This document shows positions 9,991-21,500 of a stretch of DNA of 64,000 nucleotides, in pieces. Location: assembly GCA_949358305.1 (NCBI GenBank), contig OX442324.1, forward strand, positions 8,095,601 through 8,159,600, written 5' to 3'. Every line of letters begins with the position of its first letter. Position 1 is the first letter of the stretch. This DNA comes from Strigamia acuminata (Eukaryota > Arthropoda > Chilopoda > Geophilomorpha > Linotaeniidae). The notes beneath the pieces are model-generated. The model did no database searches and had not been told where the DNA came from. It worked only from the letters and a program-made list of their open reading frames with translations. The position numbers were made by a program, and so were the translations under genes.

Positions 9991-10590
9991 AATGGCCGAC
10001 AATGAAACCAGAGAGCACTCAGATGAGGAGAAAAGCACTTGAAATCAACTTCCAAGAATTACAAGAATTATTCTAAGGTAAGAACACGTTTAATAAGCAT
10101 GTAAACAAATAATAAAAACAGTTTTTGTCTCTTTGCAGGACCTAGATCACCTGCAACTGGACTCAGACGTGAGCGCAAGCAGGAGGCGATCTTTTACCGC
10201 CAAAACACCCGCTTTTGAGCGAACTACACGTGATACGGGCGCCAGCACGCTCGTACAGCCGCTCAGGAGTAAAACACAGGTTAGTTAAAATGCTGAAAAC
10301 ATCTAAAAACCAGTTGAAATAAACGAAAAACGATAATAACATGTATCTCTTTTCCCAGTCCACCTTTGCTATATGAATGCATCACCACACTCTGTCACTG
10401 CAGTGACAGAAGTGGACTGGAAACGGGAAAACACTTGGCACCATCAAGAAATGCTTCTCACATGGAAAAACAGGTAAATAAACTACAAATAAATTCTAAT
10501 TAGGAAATTAACTAGTGTAAAACTCTTTTCAGGTGACGGCTAGCATGGAGACCACCTCTGAAGACGGAAACACATGACTGAAACCGGATG
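9991..10590 (+). pseudogene. Short exon-like blocks with splice-site-like borders
   Basis: On the plus strand, short GC-richer blocks are separated by AT-rich spacers with GT/AG borders: a block ending before GTAAGAAC near 10079, one at about 10139-10279 (open, DLDHLQLDSDVSASRRRSF...), one from about 10359 to 10471, and one from about 10533. The second block is fully open but the joined frames contain stops. I cannot name a gene. This is probably a further captured fragment. Confidence 0.3.
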
Positions 10591-10599
10591 AGACACTTA

Positions 10600-11690
10600 T
10601 TTAGATTAGTAGAGAAATGCAAATTAGTAAAATGGGTTAAATTAAAAACCCAACCTTCTCTTTTCAGGAAAATTCGATTTTGTGAGACTTGATGCTAAGA
10701 TTCAATCGCTGGTTGCTAGCAACAGCTGAGATATCATCAACGGTTAGTATTAGTTTTTATTAGATTTGGTCATTGTATTTCTTTTTGGAAAATCAGAATG
10801 TGCAGAAACACTGCAATATCATATTTTCGTATTTTTTGTTTAGACAAATGAACAGAAAAGCAAATTTAACTTCATCACAAGTGCTGAAGTTGTTACATGA
10901 TGACATATGGATGAAAAACAAGCCAATGGCTCAAAGTAATGTGTGTTTTTAAATTTATTTCTAGAAATCAGAATTCATCAGTAAATTATTAATAAAGAAA
11001 AAAATTCATACTAAATGTTTAATTACAATGTTATATTTTTATAAATTATTACAGAAACCAGCTAACAACAAATTTTCTTTGCTGTATAGGATGCCTCTGA
11101 AAACCTATTTGATAAGCTGTTGGATGAATATGGCGATAGTCAACAAAACCTTTGAATGAAATGAAAATTTTAAATTGATTTACACTATAATTTTATAATA
11201 TGTTTTTGTAATTTACTAATTTATCTACTTGATTATCATTAATAAAATCAGCTGTTACAGTATTTTATTTACATTTATTACTAAAAGTAATATAAAATAA
11301 AACTATTGATAAACAAAGTTTAAATCTTAGAAAAAGGATTTTAAAATTGATGATAAAACTATAGCATAATTCACTTAAATGTTATTAAAACAATTGATAA
11401 ATCTGTTACACAAAAAAAATAAATAAAGTTAAATCAAATGATAAAATTATTGTAAAGCTTAATTAAACATTATGAAAATCTTTTATAAATACATAGAAAA
11501 AATCTTGCTAAACAAAAGTAAATGCAATGTTAATATGGATTGTAAAGTGGTCCTTTTAAAACTTGTAAACGCAATGATAAATATTATATCAAACAATCTT
11601 GATAAACATGATTTACAATGATTAAATCATAATGTTTACAATATATTTATTTATGTATATCAATCATAAAATGTAATATTTTTTGCAGTG
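10600..11690. repeat. Right subterminal region of the CACTA element
   Basis: AT-rich, with repeated words such as TGATAAAT and AATGATAAAA clustered from about 11200 to the right terminal repeat. No gene seen. Confidence 0.5.
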
Positions 11691-11693
11691 TTG

Positions 11694-14600
11694 TTCGAGT
11701 CACTCGACGAAAAAATACAAAAAAAATTACGGGGAATGAACGAGAATATCCGAGTCCTTACGGCAGCCGGAGAGGTCCGAGCAGTGGGAACGTTATCAAC
11801 CGATTTCGTATGGGAAGGGGGCACGATTAAGCATTTCTTCATCGTGTTACCAACCCGAGACACAATCCTGCTGATAGGAATGGATCTGATGGAACGGATG
11901 AACATCCAGCCCAACCCAGTCACACGTTCGTGGAATTACATCGACAACCACGAGGACCCACGACTACCCATAATACCTTCAGAACTCCTAGACAAAGCTA
12001 AGAACGACGAGGAATGGGAAGGAGGCAAAATTAAGAAGTTCATCCAAGACTATAATTTTAAGTCGTTTAATACCATCCTCCAAGAGGAGAATTTAATACA
12101 TAATCTGGCTGTCGACGCCAATCTTGGAGAAGAACAAACAAAACTCCTCGAGGAAATGCTCAAGAAGCACTCAAAAAACTTAAACAAGGATCCAGGGAAG
12201 ACAAGTTACGTCATGCACGAGATCGAATTGGTTACGGGCAAACCGGTGCGAGTGCCTTTTAAAACTATGAATCCCCAGAAGAGACATATCGTAAGAACAA
12301 TGTGTAACGAATTGCTCGAAAAAGGGATCGTGTCACACGCCATCGGAGAGTATGGAATGAGGATTGTCCTCGTCATGCGACCGGGCTCCGAACCGCGCCT
12401 CTGCATCGATTATTGGCCATTAAACGCCATAACCGTCATCGACCCCATCCAAATGCCGTCAATAGAAGCGATTCTACGGGAGCTCGCCCCATTTAACTGG
12501 GTCACGACCATGGACTTGTCCAAGGGTTACTGGCAGGTTGAATTGCGGGAAGAGGATAAAGAGAAAACAGCTTTTTGGGCACCGCAAGGTCGACTGATGT
12601 TTAATGTAATGCCCTTCGGGTTAGTAAATGCACCCGCCACCTTTCAAAAATTAATAGAAAAAGTTCTCGGCGAGGCCTTACACAAATACGCATGGGCTTA
12701 CCTCGATGATATAGTAATAGTCTCCCAAACCTTTGAAGATCACCTGATACACGTGAACGATGTAATAGAGCGACTCACAAAGGCCGGACTGAACATCCAT
12801 CCGGGAAAAAGTAAATTTTGCCGCAAAGAATTGGCATTTTTGGGTTATACTGTTGGAGTCGGTGGCCTATCCATCGATCCAACGTTTTATGGGCATGGTG
12901 AACTTCTTTAATCGAATGCTCCCAAATCTGGCGGATATTGCCGCACCCATCACAGACCTGTTACGCAACGATAAAGATTTCGAGTGGACTGACCACTGCG
13001 AAACATCGTTTAACAAAATAAAACAAATGTTGATCGATGCAAAACGGATTCCCCTGCCAGATCTTAATCGAGAATTCACTCTTCATACCGACGCCAGTCG
13101 AATTGGCCTAGGTGCTGCGTTGCTTCAGAAGCATGACATCGACGGAGTGGAACTGGAAGTCCCTACGATGTTCATCAGCCGGAAATTGCAAACAGCCGAG
13201 AAGAATTATAATGCAACAGAGTTAGAATGTCTAGCCGTTGTCTGGGCAATCCGAAAGTTCCGACCATACCTGGAATTTACCAAGTTCAACGTGCAAACCG
13301 ACCACGAGGCTCTAAAATGGTTGATGGCGTTGAAGGAACCTTCCGGAAGAATGGCTTGCTGGCAGCTAGAATTAATGGCTTGTGATCTCATCATTGAATA
13401 CCGACCCGGAAAATTCAACGTCGTGGCAGATGCCCTATCACGAGCCACAGCTTCAGACCCCGAAGACGAGACCGACTGCGGAGAGGACGACTCGCGCCTC
13501 TTCTATTGTCCAAACCCCGTCCGAAAATGGGAATTTAAAAAGCTAAATGAACTACCCAAGTAGAAACTCGAATCGGGAGACCAAAATTATTACAATTATT
13601 GGCTCCGGGCGTATCAGTCAGTCAAGGACGCTCACCCGAATTACGAATTAACAATAGAACCTCGAATCTCCGACAAGTACGTTCGAGCATTCGTCGCCCA
13701 CGTAAGCAAGGGGACGAACAGCAAACCACCCACCAGGGACGAATTAATAGCCGCCCAGACGACAGACGACTTCTGTAAAATTTATCGAGAATTTATCTCA
13801 GATAAAAAATTTCCTGACGAGAATTTCGATGAAATCCAACGCGAGGAGTTCGAAAGAGAAGCTTCCACATATTTAATCGAAGATGGACTTCTACTGAAAC
13901 ACCACCCGAGTTTCCGCGATGATCTGACGGAGACAGGAACTTCAATGAAAGTCGTCATACCCAGGAGTCTGCTGACGAGGTTTCTGTGGATGGTCCACGG
14001 ACACCCGCTCGCCGGACATTCTGGAGTGGCCAGAACGATCTACCGAGCAAATCAACTTTATTTCTGCCCCAGATGCCAAGCGTGCAAACCTAGGACGCCC
14101 AAGAATTACGAGAGAATCTCACTCGGCCCTTTCGCACCCTTCGATTGCTGGAGCGTGGATTTAATGGGCCCAAAACCAACATCGTCCAATAAAAACAAAT
14201 ATATTTTAGTAATAATGGATGTCGCGACCGGATGGCCCGAGCTTTTTCCAATGGAGAGACCAACTAAACAGAAAATCATTCGATGTCTGTACGAAGTGGC
14301 ACTTCATTTCGGATTCCCTCGGAAATTAATCTCCGATAATGGGCCACAATTCGCATCAAATTTGTATAAGGACTTCTGTAAAAAATTCGACATCGAAACA
14401 TCATACACGTCAACTTATAACCCACGGGCCAATCCCGTCGAAAGGTTAAATCGTGACATAAAATATGCCCTGGCAATTTTCACCGATGTTCACTCCAGCT
14501 GGGACGAATATCTTTGTGAAATTGCCTTCAGCATCCGCACGACGATCTCAAGAAACCGCAAATTTTCTCCTGCATTCCTGAACTTCGCTCGGGAACTCAG

Positions 14601-15288
14601 AGTACCCTGGGACCCGCGAATACCGGAGGAAATACTAGAAATCGATCCCGAGAAACCACATCTTTACGTTGACAGATTGGAACAAATAATCTCGGCCACA
14701 TATCAGCACATGATGTCACACATATTCGACATGAGAGATCGTATTAACATTGCTGGAAAGGATCGGCCCTTCTGCAATTTTAAAGTCAATGACCTCGTCT
14801 GGAAAGACACACATATTCAGTCCAGCGCCGATAAGGGGATCCACGCAGGCCTAGCAGACAAACGCGACGGCCCGTACGTCATACTCGAAGCCCACGGCGG
14901 AAACGCTTTCAAGCTAAAAAGATTGGCAGACAACGTTAATTTTAGATCGATCCACGCCCGAGAATTAACCCCATACTTGCCTGAGTTTCCTCAAGAAGCT
15001 TGGACAGAAAATCAGACGAAACCAGCGCAAAATCCAATTATTCGCGACATGTTTTTAGATGAACAAACTGGCCCGTCCAGTTTAGTTCAAGACGAGTTAC
15101 ACGAAATGGCCGACGCCCCGGATGACATTTCGGAGAGGGAGGAAATAGTCGAAGAATCTCCTAAAAAAGGAAAACAATCAAACAAAAATAAGATTACAAG
15201 AATCCCCAAACCTGATAAAATCTACGGCATGCGCCGGCACAAGCCAAACCCGTTCATAAAAGACGGAAAACTCGTCGGAAAACAATAA
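11694..15288 (+). pseudogene. pol: G2 pol: protease end, RT, RNase H, integrase (damaged)
   Basis: Domains in order: the protease end (IGMDLM near 11876), RT with the YLDDIVIVS catalytic motif near 12700, RNase H with LHTDASRIGLGAAL near 13080 and VQTDHEALKW near 13296, then integrase with D (CWSVDLMGP near 14150), D (LISDNGPQF near 14330) and E (NPVERLNRD near 14430). A basic tail ends with TAA at 15288. Damage: a deletion with frame change near 12880 removes the link after FLGYTVGVGG, an in-frame TAG lies at 13561-13563, and part of the integrase HHCC finger is missing (YFCPRCQACKPR). The DDE triad is intact. Confidence 0.85.
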
Positions 15289-15507
15289 GCGACTCCAGCC
15301 ATTGTCTCAAACAATCGATAAAAACAACCACAGGGGGGACACCTGTTACGTCCCACAATGCGTCTTAATTGGCCAAACCAATCAAAGATGACATGAGACT
15401 AATAGTTAACCTCTAACCCGACCCACATTTATCACTGTCATCTCCGGCTAAGCGACGATCACCACGAAGCAGCCGTAAAAATCAAAGTATCAAAGTAATT
15501 TCAGAAA
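15289..15507 (+). other. G2 3' end: polypurine tract and probable LTR start
   Basis: The purine run ACAGGGGGGACACC (about 15328-15342) is followed by TGTTACGTCCCAC at 15343, the form of a 3' LTR start. The LTR's right end was not found, and a new ORF starts at 15508. Either the LTR is truncated or the ORF starts inside it. Confidence 0.45.
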
Positions 15508-15657
15508 ATGAGAAATGATTGGAAGAAAGAAATTGAACGAGCCCTAAACAACAAGTCCGAGGATGATGACGAAGAACAGGTGGACTTATTACAAATAGTC
15601 ATAAACAACGAAGAGGGAAATTGGGATGAACCCGATGAACCCGATACCCAACCCGAC
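15508..15657 (+). CDS. First exon of an unrecognised spliced ORF
   Basis: ATG at 15508 opens 50 codons, acidic (KSEDDDEEQVDLLQ, DEPDEPDTQPD), ending exactly at a GTAAGT donor. A matching acceptor TTTAG lies at 15927-15928, and the next exon continues in phase 0. The 'intron' also contains an open, protein-like frame continuing from exon 1 after one TAG (about 15674) up to a stop near 15852, so unspliced translation could give a second, longer product in an undamaged copy. Confidence 0.4.
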
Positions 15658-15928
15658 GTAAGTAGAAAAGAATAGAAAAATTCAATTATCGACAATTTAA
15701 AATACGAAATAAGTTCGTGGATTGACCACGAACGAAGAAATAATTTAACGTTAAGTGACAAATTGTCAAAATTAATCAAATGCCGAAAGAAAAAAGTAAC
15801 TTCGAGACACGTGGTCGAAAAGCACATGGCCGACCATGACGCCATCTTGTGTTAGACGAAAGAATCTCTAAAAAATATGACAAATTAATCAACGGTTCTA
15901 ATATATTCCTTAATATTCTAATATTTAG

Positions 15929-17069
15929 GACGGATATCGCACTACGTGGGGACAAATCGACCCGAAGCGAGTCTCAGCCGGCAGCTTATGGCGTGAAGTC
16001 ATCCCCATACTGTTCCGACAAGCGCTTGAAGAATCAGTCGACTTTGAACCATGGAAAATTCGCCTCTTATTGTCTCGTGCGATCAGCCGCTACTGGTCCA
16101 GCCAGCAAACGTTGATCCACTACATGCCGCGCCAATACCAGGCAGCTTTGCGGGCGGTTATTTCAAGAAATATGGATCCGCCGGCGCCAATCCCGAATCC
16201 ACTAATCCGAGCCGCCTTTCCGGACGATCAAAGAGGATGGGAAGTGTACGAACAATGGCGGGACGCCGAAACTGATGAAGAGAAACACCAAATCCATATG
16301 GCGTACTACGAGGAGGTGAGACGAACCGCTCACGACGAGATTTTCGATTACCTACAGCCGGACGGTTACTCGACTGAGGAAATCAAGATTTGGCTCCAGC
16401 AGATCCGAGACGACCGACCCGACCGCCCAGATTGGAGACCAAGACACGGGTTTATCACCTCGCAACGAGCGATGCACCAACTGCATTTTTTAGGCTTCTT
16501 CGGTCGCAAACGCCAGAAGGCCGAGAAGCGTCTCTCCAACGAGCACGATGAAGGAGGTTGCTCAGCAAAGAAACCGTGCCTGGACAAGCCAAGCACGTCT
16601 AACAGCTCACAAAGCAAGAAACCCACCACAAAGAAACGCCTGGCCAAACCAAGCGCTTTCTCTTGCCTCGGAAGAACGGAGGACCCAGAAACATCGCGAC
16701 ATCGATCCAGGGACGCCCCGTCGACCAGCCGAAGAAGAGAGATCGTACGCGAACGTCCAGATCACCGAGAAGATCGACGCAGACGCGATAAGAATCAAGA
16801 AAATTGGGACGATTATCGAAAAAACTACTTCCGACGACGGGAGGAAAACAAAGAAGCCTGGAACAGACATCGAGAGGATTTCCTGCGCGAGCGTGAGGAG
16901 AAAACCAGACGCGAAAGAGAAAACCTTCGTCAGCAGGATGAACGAAGAAGGAGGGGATCCGAAAATCGCGCACGTTCATGGAAAGCGTATCGTGAAGAGG
17001 AAATACGACAGCGAGATAGGAAACGCTACAAAGATACCAGATCCATTCGGGACAGTCCCGAACCAATGA
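15929..17069 (+). pseudogene. Unrecognised transposon-associated ORF, N-terminal part
   Basis: A 380-codon frame runs from the splice acceptor to the solo LTR. The first part (about 200 aa) looks globular and helical (EVIPILFRQALEESVDF, GWEVYEQWRDAETDEEKH). It is followed by a Lys/Ser-rich linker and then a strongly charged Arg/Glu coiled-coil region near 16730-17040. The frame continues after the solo LTR at 17623 when one AATGA is ignored. Composition resembles the N-terminal part of the gypsy-1 Gag, but no capsid or zinc knuckle motif is present. It could be an accessory or Gag-like protein of the element whose LTR lies at 26089. Function unknown. Confidence 0.5.
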
Positions 17070-17617
17070 TGTAGCAGAGGAGAGCGTCGCAAATTCGGTG
17101 AATACCGAACGTGGAAGCGAATGGCGGCGTCGTACGACTCGTACGAACGTGCACGCAAATGCGACGTGATAACAGACGAAGGCGCGCGGCTTATGGCCGC
17201 TTATATGCGCTTGACTAAGCACAGAAGGTGCTCTAATAAGAAAGACAACTGTCTAAAACTATAAAACATTTATTAAATGATAGAAAACTTACAATAAGAC
17301 TCCTTTTCAGAGTTGACAAAGTGAGAGAGCACATATCGCTGTGCGTGGCCATCTTGGATGGTTGAGAATAACCAGAACGACACCTTGTGTCGGAATTTAG
17401 CGTTACACAATATTAAAGCGTGTGAAAACACAAACAAAAGTTAGAGAATGCATGGTACTCCATGTTTAAATACATAAAACGGGGTAAATATATAAATAAT
17501 CATGAATGAGACCGAGAATTGGATTATGATAATAAATACATTTGGATAATTAATAAATAAAAGATCAAATGTGATCCTATATCACAACGACACACTCTGG
17601 GTCATTTTAGACCAACA
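17070..17617 (-). repeat. Solo LTR (548 bp), copy A
   Basis: Plus-strand ends are TGTAGCAGAGG and GACCAACA. The LTR is flanked by AATGA at 17065-17069 and 17618-17622. In minus sense it has AATAAATG near 17266 and the palindromic GTGATATAGGATCACA block near its start. A YY1-like CCAAGATGGC lies at 17348-17356. It interrupts the unknown ORF. A second, 5'-cut copy lies at 24054-24343. Confidence 0.85.
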
Positions 17618-18204
17618 AATGAAGATCGACGACGAAGTGATTATCGACGAGGTCCCCGAGCAGAAGAAGATGTACACTCAGGCGGATCTCCTCGCGGTGG
17701 TCATGAAATACCAGCAAATGCAGCCGAAACCGATCTACCGCCCGACTCCCTCTACCGCCTCGAGTCTAGAAACGGCGCCAAGTGCTTTCATCAAGCCGGA
17801 ACTGTCAAAAAAGGGAAGCATAACATCCAGCGTCAGCCTCCCAAGCGCCTTTCGAAGGAAAGTAATAATCGGCGCACCAACACTGAGTTCTAAAGAACAA
17901 CTCAAACATCGGGAAGCTCGCTTTGGACCAGCCAAGGACGAACCTCTCCCGATCATTCCCGAAGCTTCAACTTCGGCACGAACTCCGATAGTTTGGGACA
18001 AGCCCGAACCGGAGAAAGCGAGACGCCTTATCAGAACCACGCCTCAATCAACGGCGCCCTCAAGTTCCAATCAGATAATAACGTCTCCGGTAGTCACCCA
18101 AGCCTTAGCTCCAATTAACCCATCCGAAGAAACGCTACAACAATTTCTGGATGTAACGACCGTGGAACAGGCTAGAGCACTTTTGTGCGAAATGGATTCC
18201 TACC
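17618..18204 (+). pseudogene. Unrecognised ORF, middle part, copy A
   Basis: The frame continues the ORF of 15929 (KIDDEVIIDEVPEQKKMYTQ...) through a Pro/Ser-rich region to MDSY. There it is cut by the copia LTR at 18205. The same segment recurs uninterrupted at 24344-24930 with only a few base differences. Confidence 0.6.
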
Positions 18205-18527
18205 TGTTGAATTGTCATCTAAACTCAAGTTAATTGTGTAGTTTAGCAGTGGTGAGAATAACATTAGTTATAATAAGGAGAAACTGAGAGGCCATCTTGA
18301 TGTGTTGGAAACTGAGAACAGAATGAGTTGCTTTATTCACCTGTCAGGTGGTCAACACTTACAAACATCGCCGCCTATGGGCGAAATGCATAAACAATAC
18401 ATGATCAAAGCTGCCGACATTCGTGCAGATAATACTCAATGTTAATAAACACATATACACGATAAATGACTGCATAAATTGAGGATACGACATAAGATAG
18501 GTTAGAATAATACAATGTAACTTAACA
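18205..18527 (-). repeat. 3' LTR of copia-M
   Basis: Plus-strand ends are TGTTGAATTG and ACTTAACA. It looks identical to 23731-24053. Next to it on the minus strand is the PPT ACGAGGGGGCCGAA (about 18528-18542). A YY1-like site (GCCATCTTG) lies at 18291-18299. Confidence 0.9.
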
Positions 18528-18545
18528 TTCGGCCCCCTCGTATCA

Positions 18546-21500
18546 TCAATTATTTAGATTACTGAGATCAACTAAAAATAGGTTACAAAATTGTGCTAAA
18601 TCGGCTTTATCCACCGACTTTGTAAAGATGTCAGCATAATTTGACTTTGTCCCTACATGTGTTATTTGAAGACCATCTCTTTTTACCAACTCTCGTATAA
18701 AATGGTATCGTACGTCGATGAGCTTCGTCTTTCTATTTTCGATATTGGACTTAGTAAAGTCGACTGCAGAGATGTTGTCGCACAGTACGTGGTGGTAAAA
18801 TCTACTTGCTAAGTCAGGTGCGATCTCGTACAAGACTCGAACTATCCACATGTAGTCTTTCACTGTCTCTGTGAGAGCTACATACTCCGCCTCCATGGTC
18901 GATAAAGTTACATTACGCTGCTTGAATGTCCTCCAAAAGATGGGCGCGTTGCCCAAAGTTATAAGAGTTCCGCCAACAGAAATCCGGTCATCTCGATTGT
19001 TGGCGTAGTCTGAATCACTGTAGCCGATGACTTCGACTCGATTATTCGGAAATAACATGAGTCCAAAGTCTTTTGTGGTTCTCAAGTAGCTGAGGAGATC
19101 AAGTAACACAAGCCAGTGATCCCATCCTGGGTTGGATTGAAACTGACTCAATATGTTGACTGCGTACGTGATATCGGGTCTTGTTCTCGATGCTATGAAA
19201 GCTAGAGAACCCAGTAAACTTCTATATGGAATTCGTTCCATGATCTTGAAATCTTCAATTGTGGTCGGACATTGTTGCTTTGTGAGGATGGTGGACTTCA
19301 CTATTGGTTGTGATCTGATTTTGACTGATTGCAGATGACTGTCGAATCTTAACAGCACTCTCTTGATATAAGACTTCTGATGTAGAATCATTAGCTGTTG
19401 GTGAGAGCAAAATTCCACTCCCAACAATTTCTTTGTCCGTCCTAAGATCACGAGGTCGAACTGTGTCTTAACCATGTTGAGAACTTCCATGGCATCTTCA
19501 TATCGCTTGCCAAAAACAACGATATCGTCCACGTATACAATTAAATATGCGACATCACCGAATTTATATACGCAGTTACACCAGTTTACATGTTGAAGAC
19601 CAAGTTTCAGCAAAGTTTCTTCGAGTTCAATTCCCCATTCTCTTCCGGATTGATGTAATCCATAAATTGCACGAAGTAACTTGCAAACGTAATTTTCTTT
19701 TCCTGGGCAAACGAATCCTTTGGGTTGGCGCATATAAATCGTCTTATGTAGCTTTGCATATAAGTAAGCACACTTGACGTCAGCCTGGATGTATGACCAC
19801 TTCAACATGCAAACAAGTAAAGTGAACATAAATCGCACGATCGAAAAGTCCACTACAGGTGAGAAAGTTTCTTCATAAGACTCCCCGTAGACTTGGGAAA
19901 AACCCTGTGCCACGAGTCTTGCCTTGTATCTTGCAATTTCTCCTTTCTCATCCTGTTTTACGGTGTAAATCCATTTGCACCCTATCAGTTTGGTGTCGGG
20001 TGGCGGTGGGACCAATTCCCATACTTCGCGTTGATGCATTGTGTCGATCTCTTCGCACATAGCTTGACTCCACTCTTCCTTCTCTGGCAGGTTGTCTATT
20101 TGCTCGAAACGTGCAGGTATGAAAACTTCGAGGTGATTTGCCTCGAAATCGAGAGTCAATTCATCTAGATCATCCAAACTGATATCGTCCGTTGTCACAT
20201 TGGATTCAGTGGGCTTTCTCTTCCTTTTATCCTCGAAAAGGTGCTCTGGGACACGTAGATTGTGATCCACGCAATAACGTTTGACTTCGGGTATCGAACG
20301 TAGCCTTGGTTTGTCATAACCCTCGATCGTATACTCGATGTCTTTTTGTCCAGTTGGCCTCATCTTTTCGGTCTTTTTCCAAACAAGTGCGGGTATTGTT
20401 GGAATTGGGTTCACAATGTCGATTCCAGGTTGTGGTAGAATGCCCTGCAATCTTATCCCCGCTTCAGCTCCTGGCGCGTTAGGTTTCGGTTTAAGCTTTT
20501 CTCCAGGCAGTCTGAATTTCAGCTTCAGTTGAGGCAATTCTTCTTCTCTCTTCTCCTTAATCGGTTGTTGCGGAGCCAGCGGTGGTCTCACGTCCTCATC
20601 GGAATAATATTGACGATTGGCATCATTATCTAGGTTGTCATCCAAGTTGTCAATATAGGTTGTGTATTTTTCCGGAAGGCCCAGCACGCCTTCAACTCCG
20701 CGCCTGCTCTCTACAAACTTGACGTCATTTGTCTCAATTACTTTTGAAAAGTCCGGCAACCAAATTCTGTAGCCTTTGGTGATTCTGGAGTAGCCAAGCA
20801 TAATCCCATTTATTCCTTTGTTGTCGATTTTTTCGTCTCTGACCTTTTTCTGCACAAAGCACAAACTTCCGAATTTTCTTAAATGACGCAAAGATGGTTT
20901 CCGACCATAATAAAGCTCCATCGGCGTCTTTTCTGAGTTGAGCTTCGCAATTCTGTTTCTCAAATAGTTAAAGGTCAGGATGGCTTCGCCCCAAAATCGA
21001 TGTTCCAATTGTGCATCATAAATGAGAGCTCGCATCCCATTCGCCAAAGTTTGGTTAAGTCTTTCCGAAACTCCATTTTGGACAGGTGTGTACGCATTTG
21101 TTCTTTCATGCGTAATTCCTTGGCCCTCGAGGTATTCTCCAAACTTGTTGGAGCAGAACTCCATGCCATTATCCGTCCGTATAGCTAAGACCGACTTGCC
21201 TAGTAGTCGCTCAATTCGTTTAACGTGTTTTTGGAAAATTTCAAACACCTCGTCCTTTTTCTTCATGAGGTACACGGTTGAATAACGAGAAAAATCGTCC
21301 GTAATTGTGAGAAAATATCGATTTCCTGATAGCGTTTCCGTGTTAAACGCTCCGCACACGTCCATATGAAGTAACTGTAGTGGTTCCTTGGACCTGATGC
21401 CCGGTATGGACTTGTGTGAAACCGCTTTCTTTTTCGCCAAGCTGCAAACATCACATTGTGTGATAGGAACATCCAATAACGGCAATCCGATTACAGCTTC

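Larger units (their letters stand above)
6947..11690. mobile_element. CACTA (EnSpm) DNA transposon carrying host gene fragments
   Basis: The termini are inverted repeats: CACTGCGAAAAAAG at the left and the complement of CACTGCAAAAAATAT at the right. Flanks are 3 bp direct repeats, TTG at 6944-6946 and 11691-11693, as CACTA elements make. Both subterminal regions (6970-7500 and 11160-11690) are AT-rich with many copies of motifs like AATGATAAAT, also typical of CACTA ends. No transposase was recognised, so it is probably non-autonomous. Inside are a dlg fragment on the minus strand and other exon-like pieces on both strands. Confidence 0.75.
5072..15342 (+). mobile_element. Ty3/gypsy retrotransposon G2 (broken, with nested insertions)
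   Basis: Gag, protease, RT, RNase H and integrase occur in gypsy order on the plus strand. Two insertions interrupt it: a solo LTR at 5219-5730 and a CACTA element at 6947-11690. Both have exact TSDs, and the coding frame continues correctly when each insertion is ignored. A polypurine tract and probable LTR start follow at 15330-15343. Own mutations include a deletion frameshift in the RT/RNase H linker, an in-frame TAG at 13561 and a deletion in the integrase zinc finger. The 5' LTR was not identified. Confidence 0.8.

Noticed and set aside
16548-17222. Additional ORFs on both strands over the Arg/Glu-rich region
   Set aside because: High Arg/Glu codon content opens other frames. Only the frame of 15929 continues across the solo LTR with a matching TSD.
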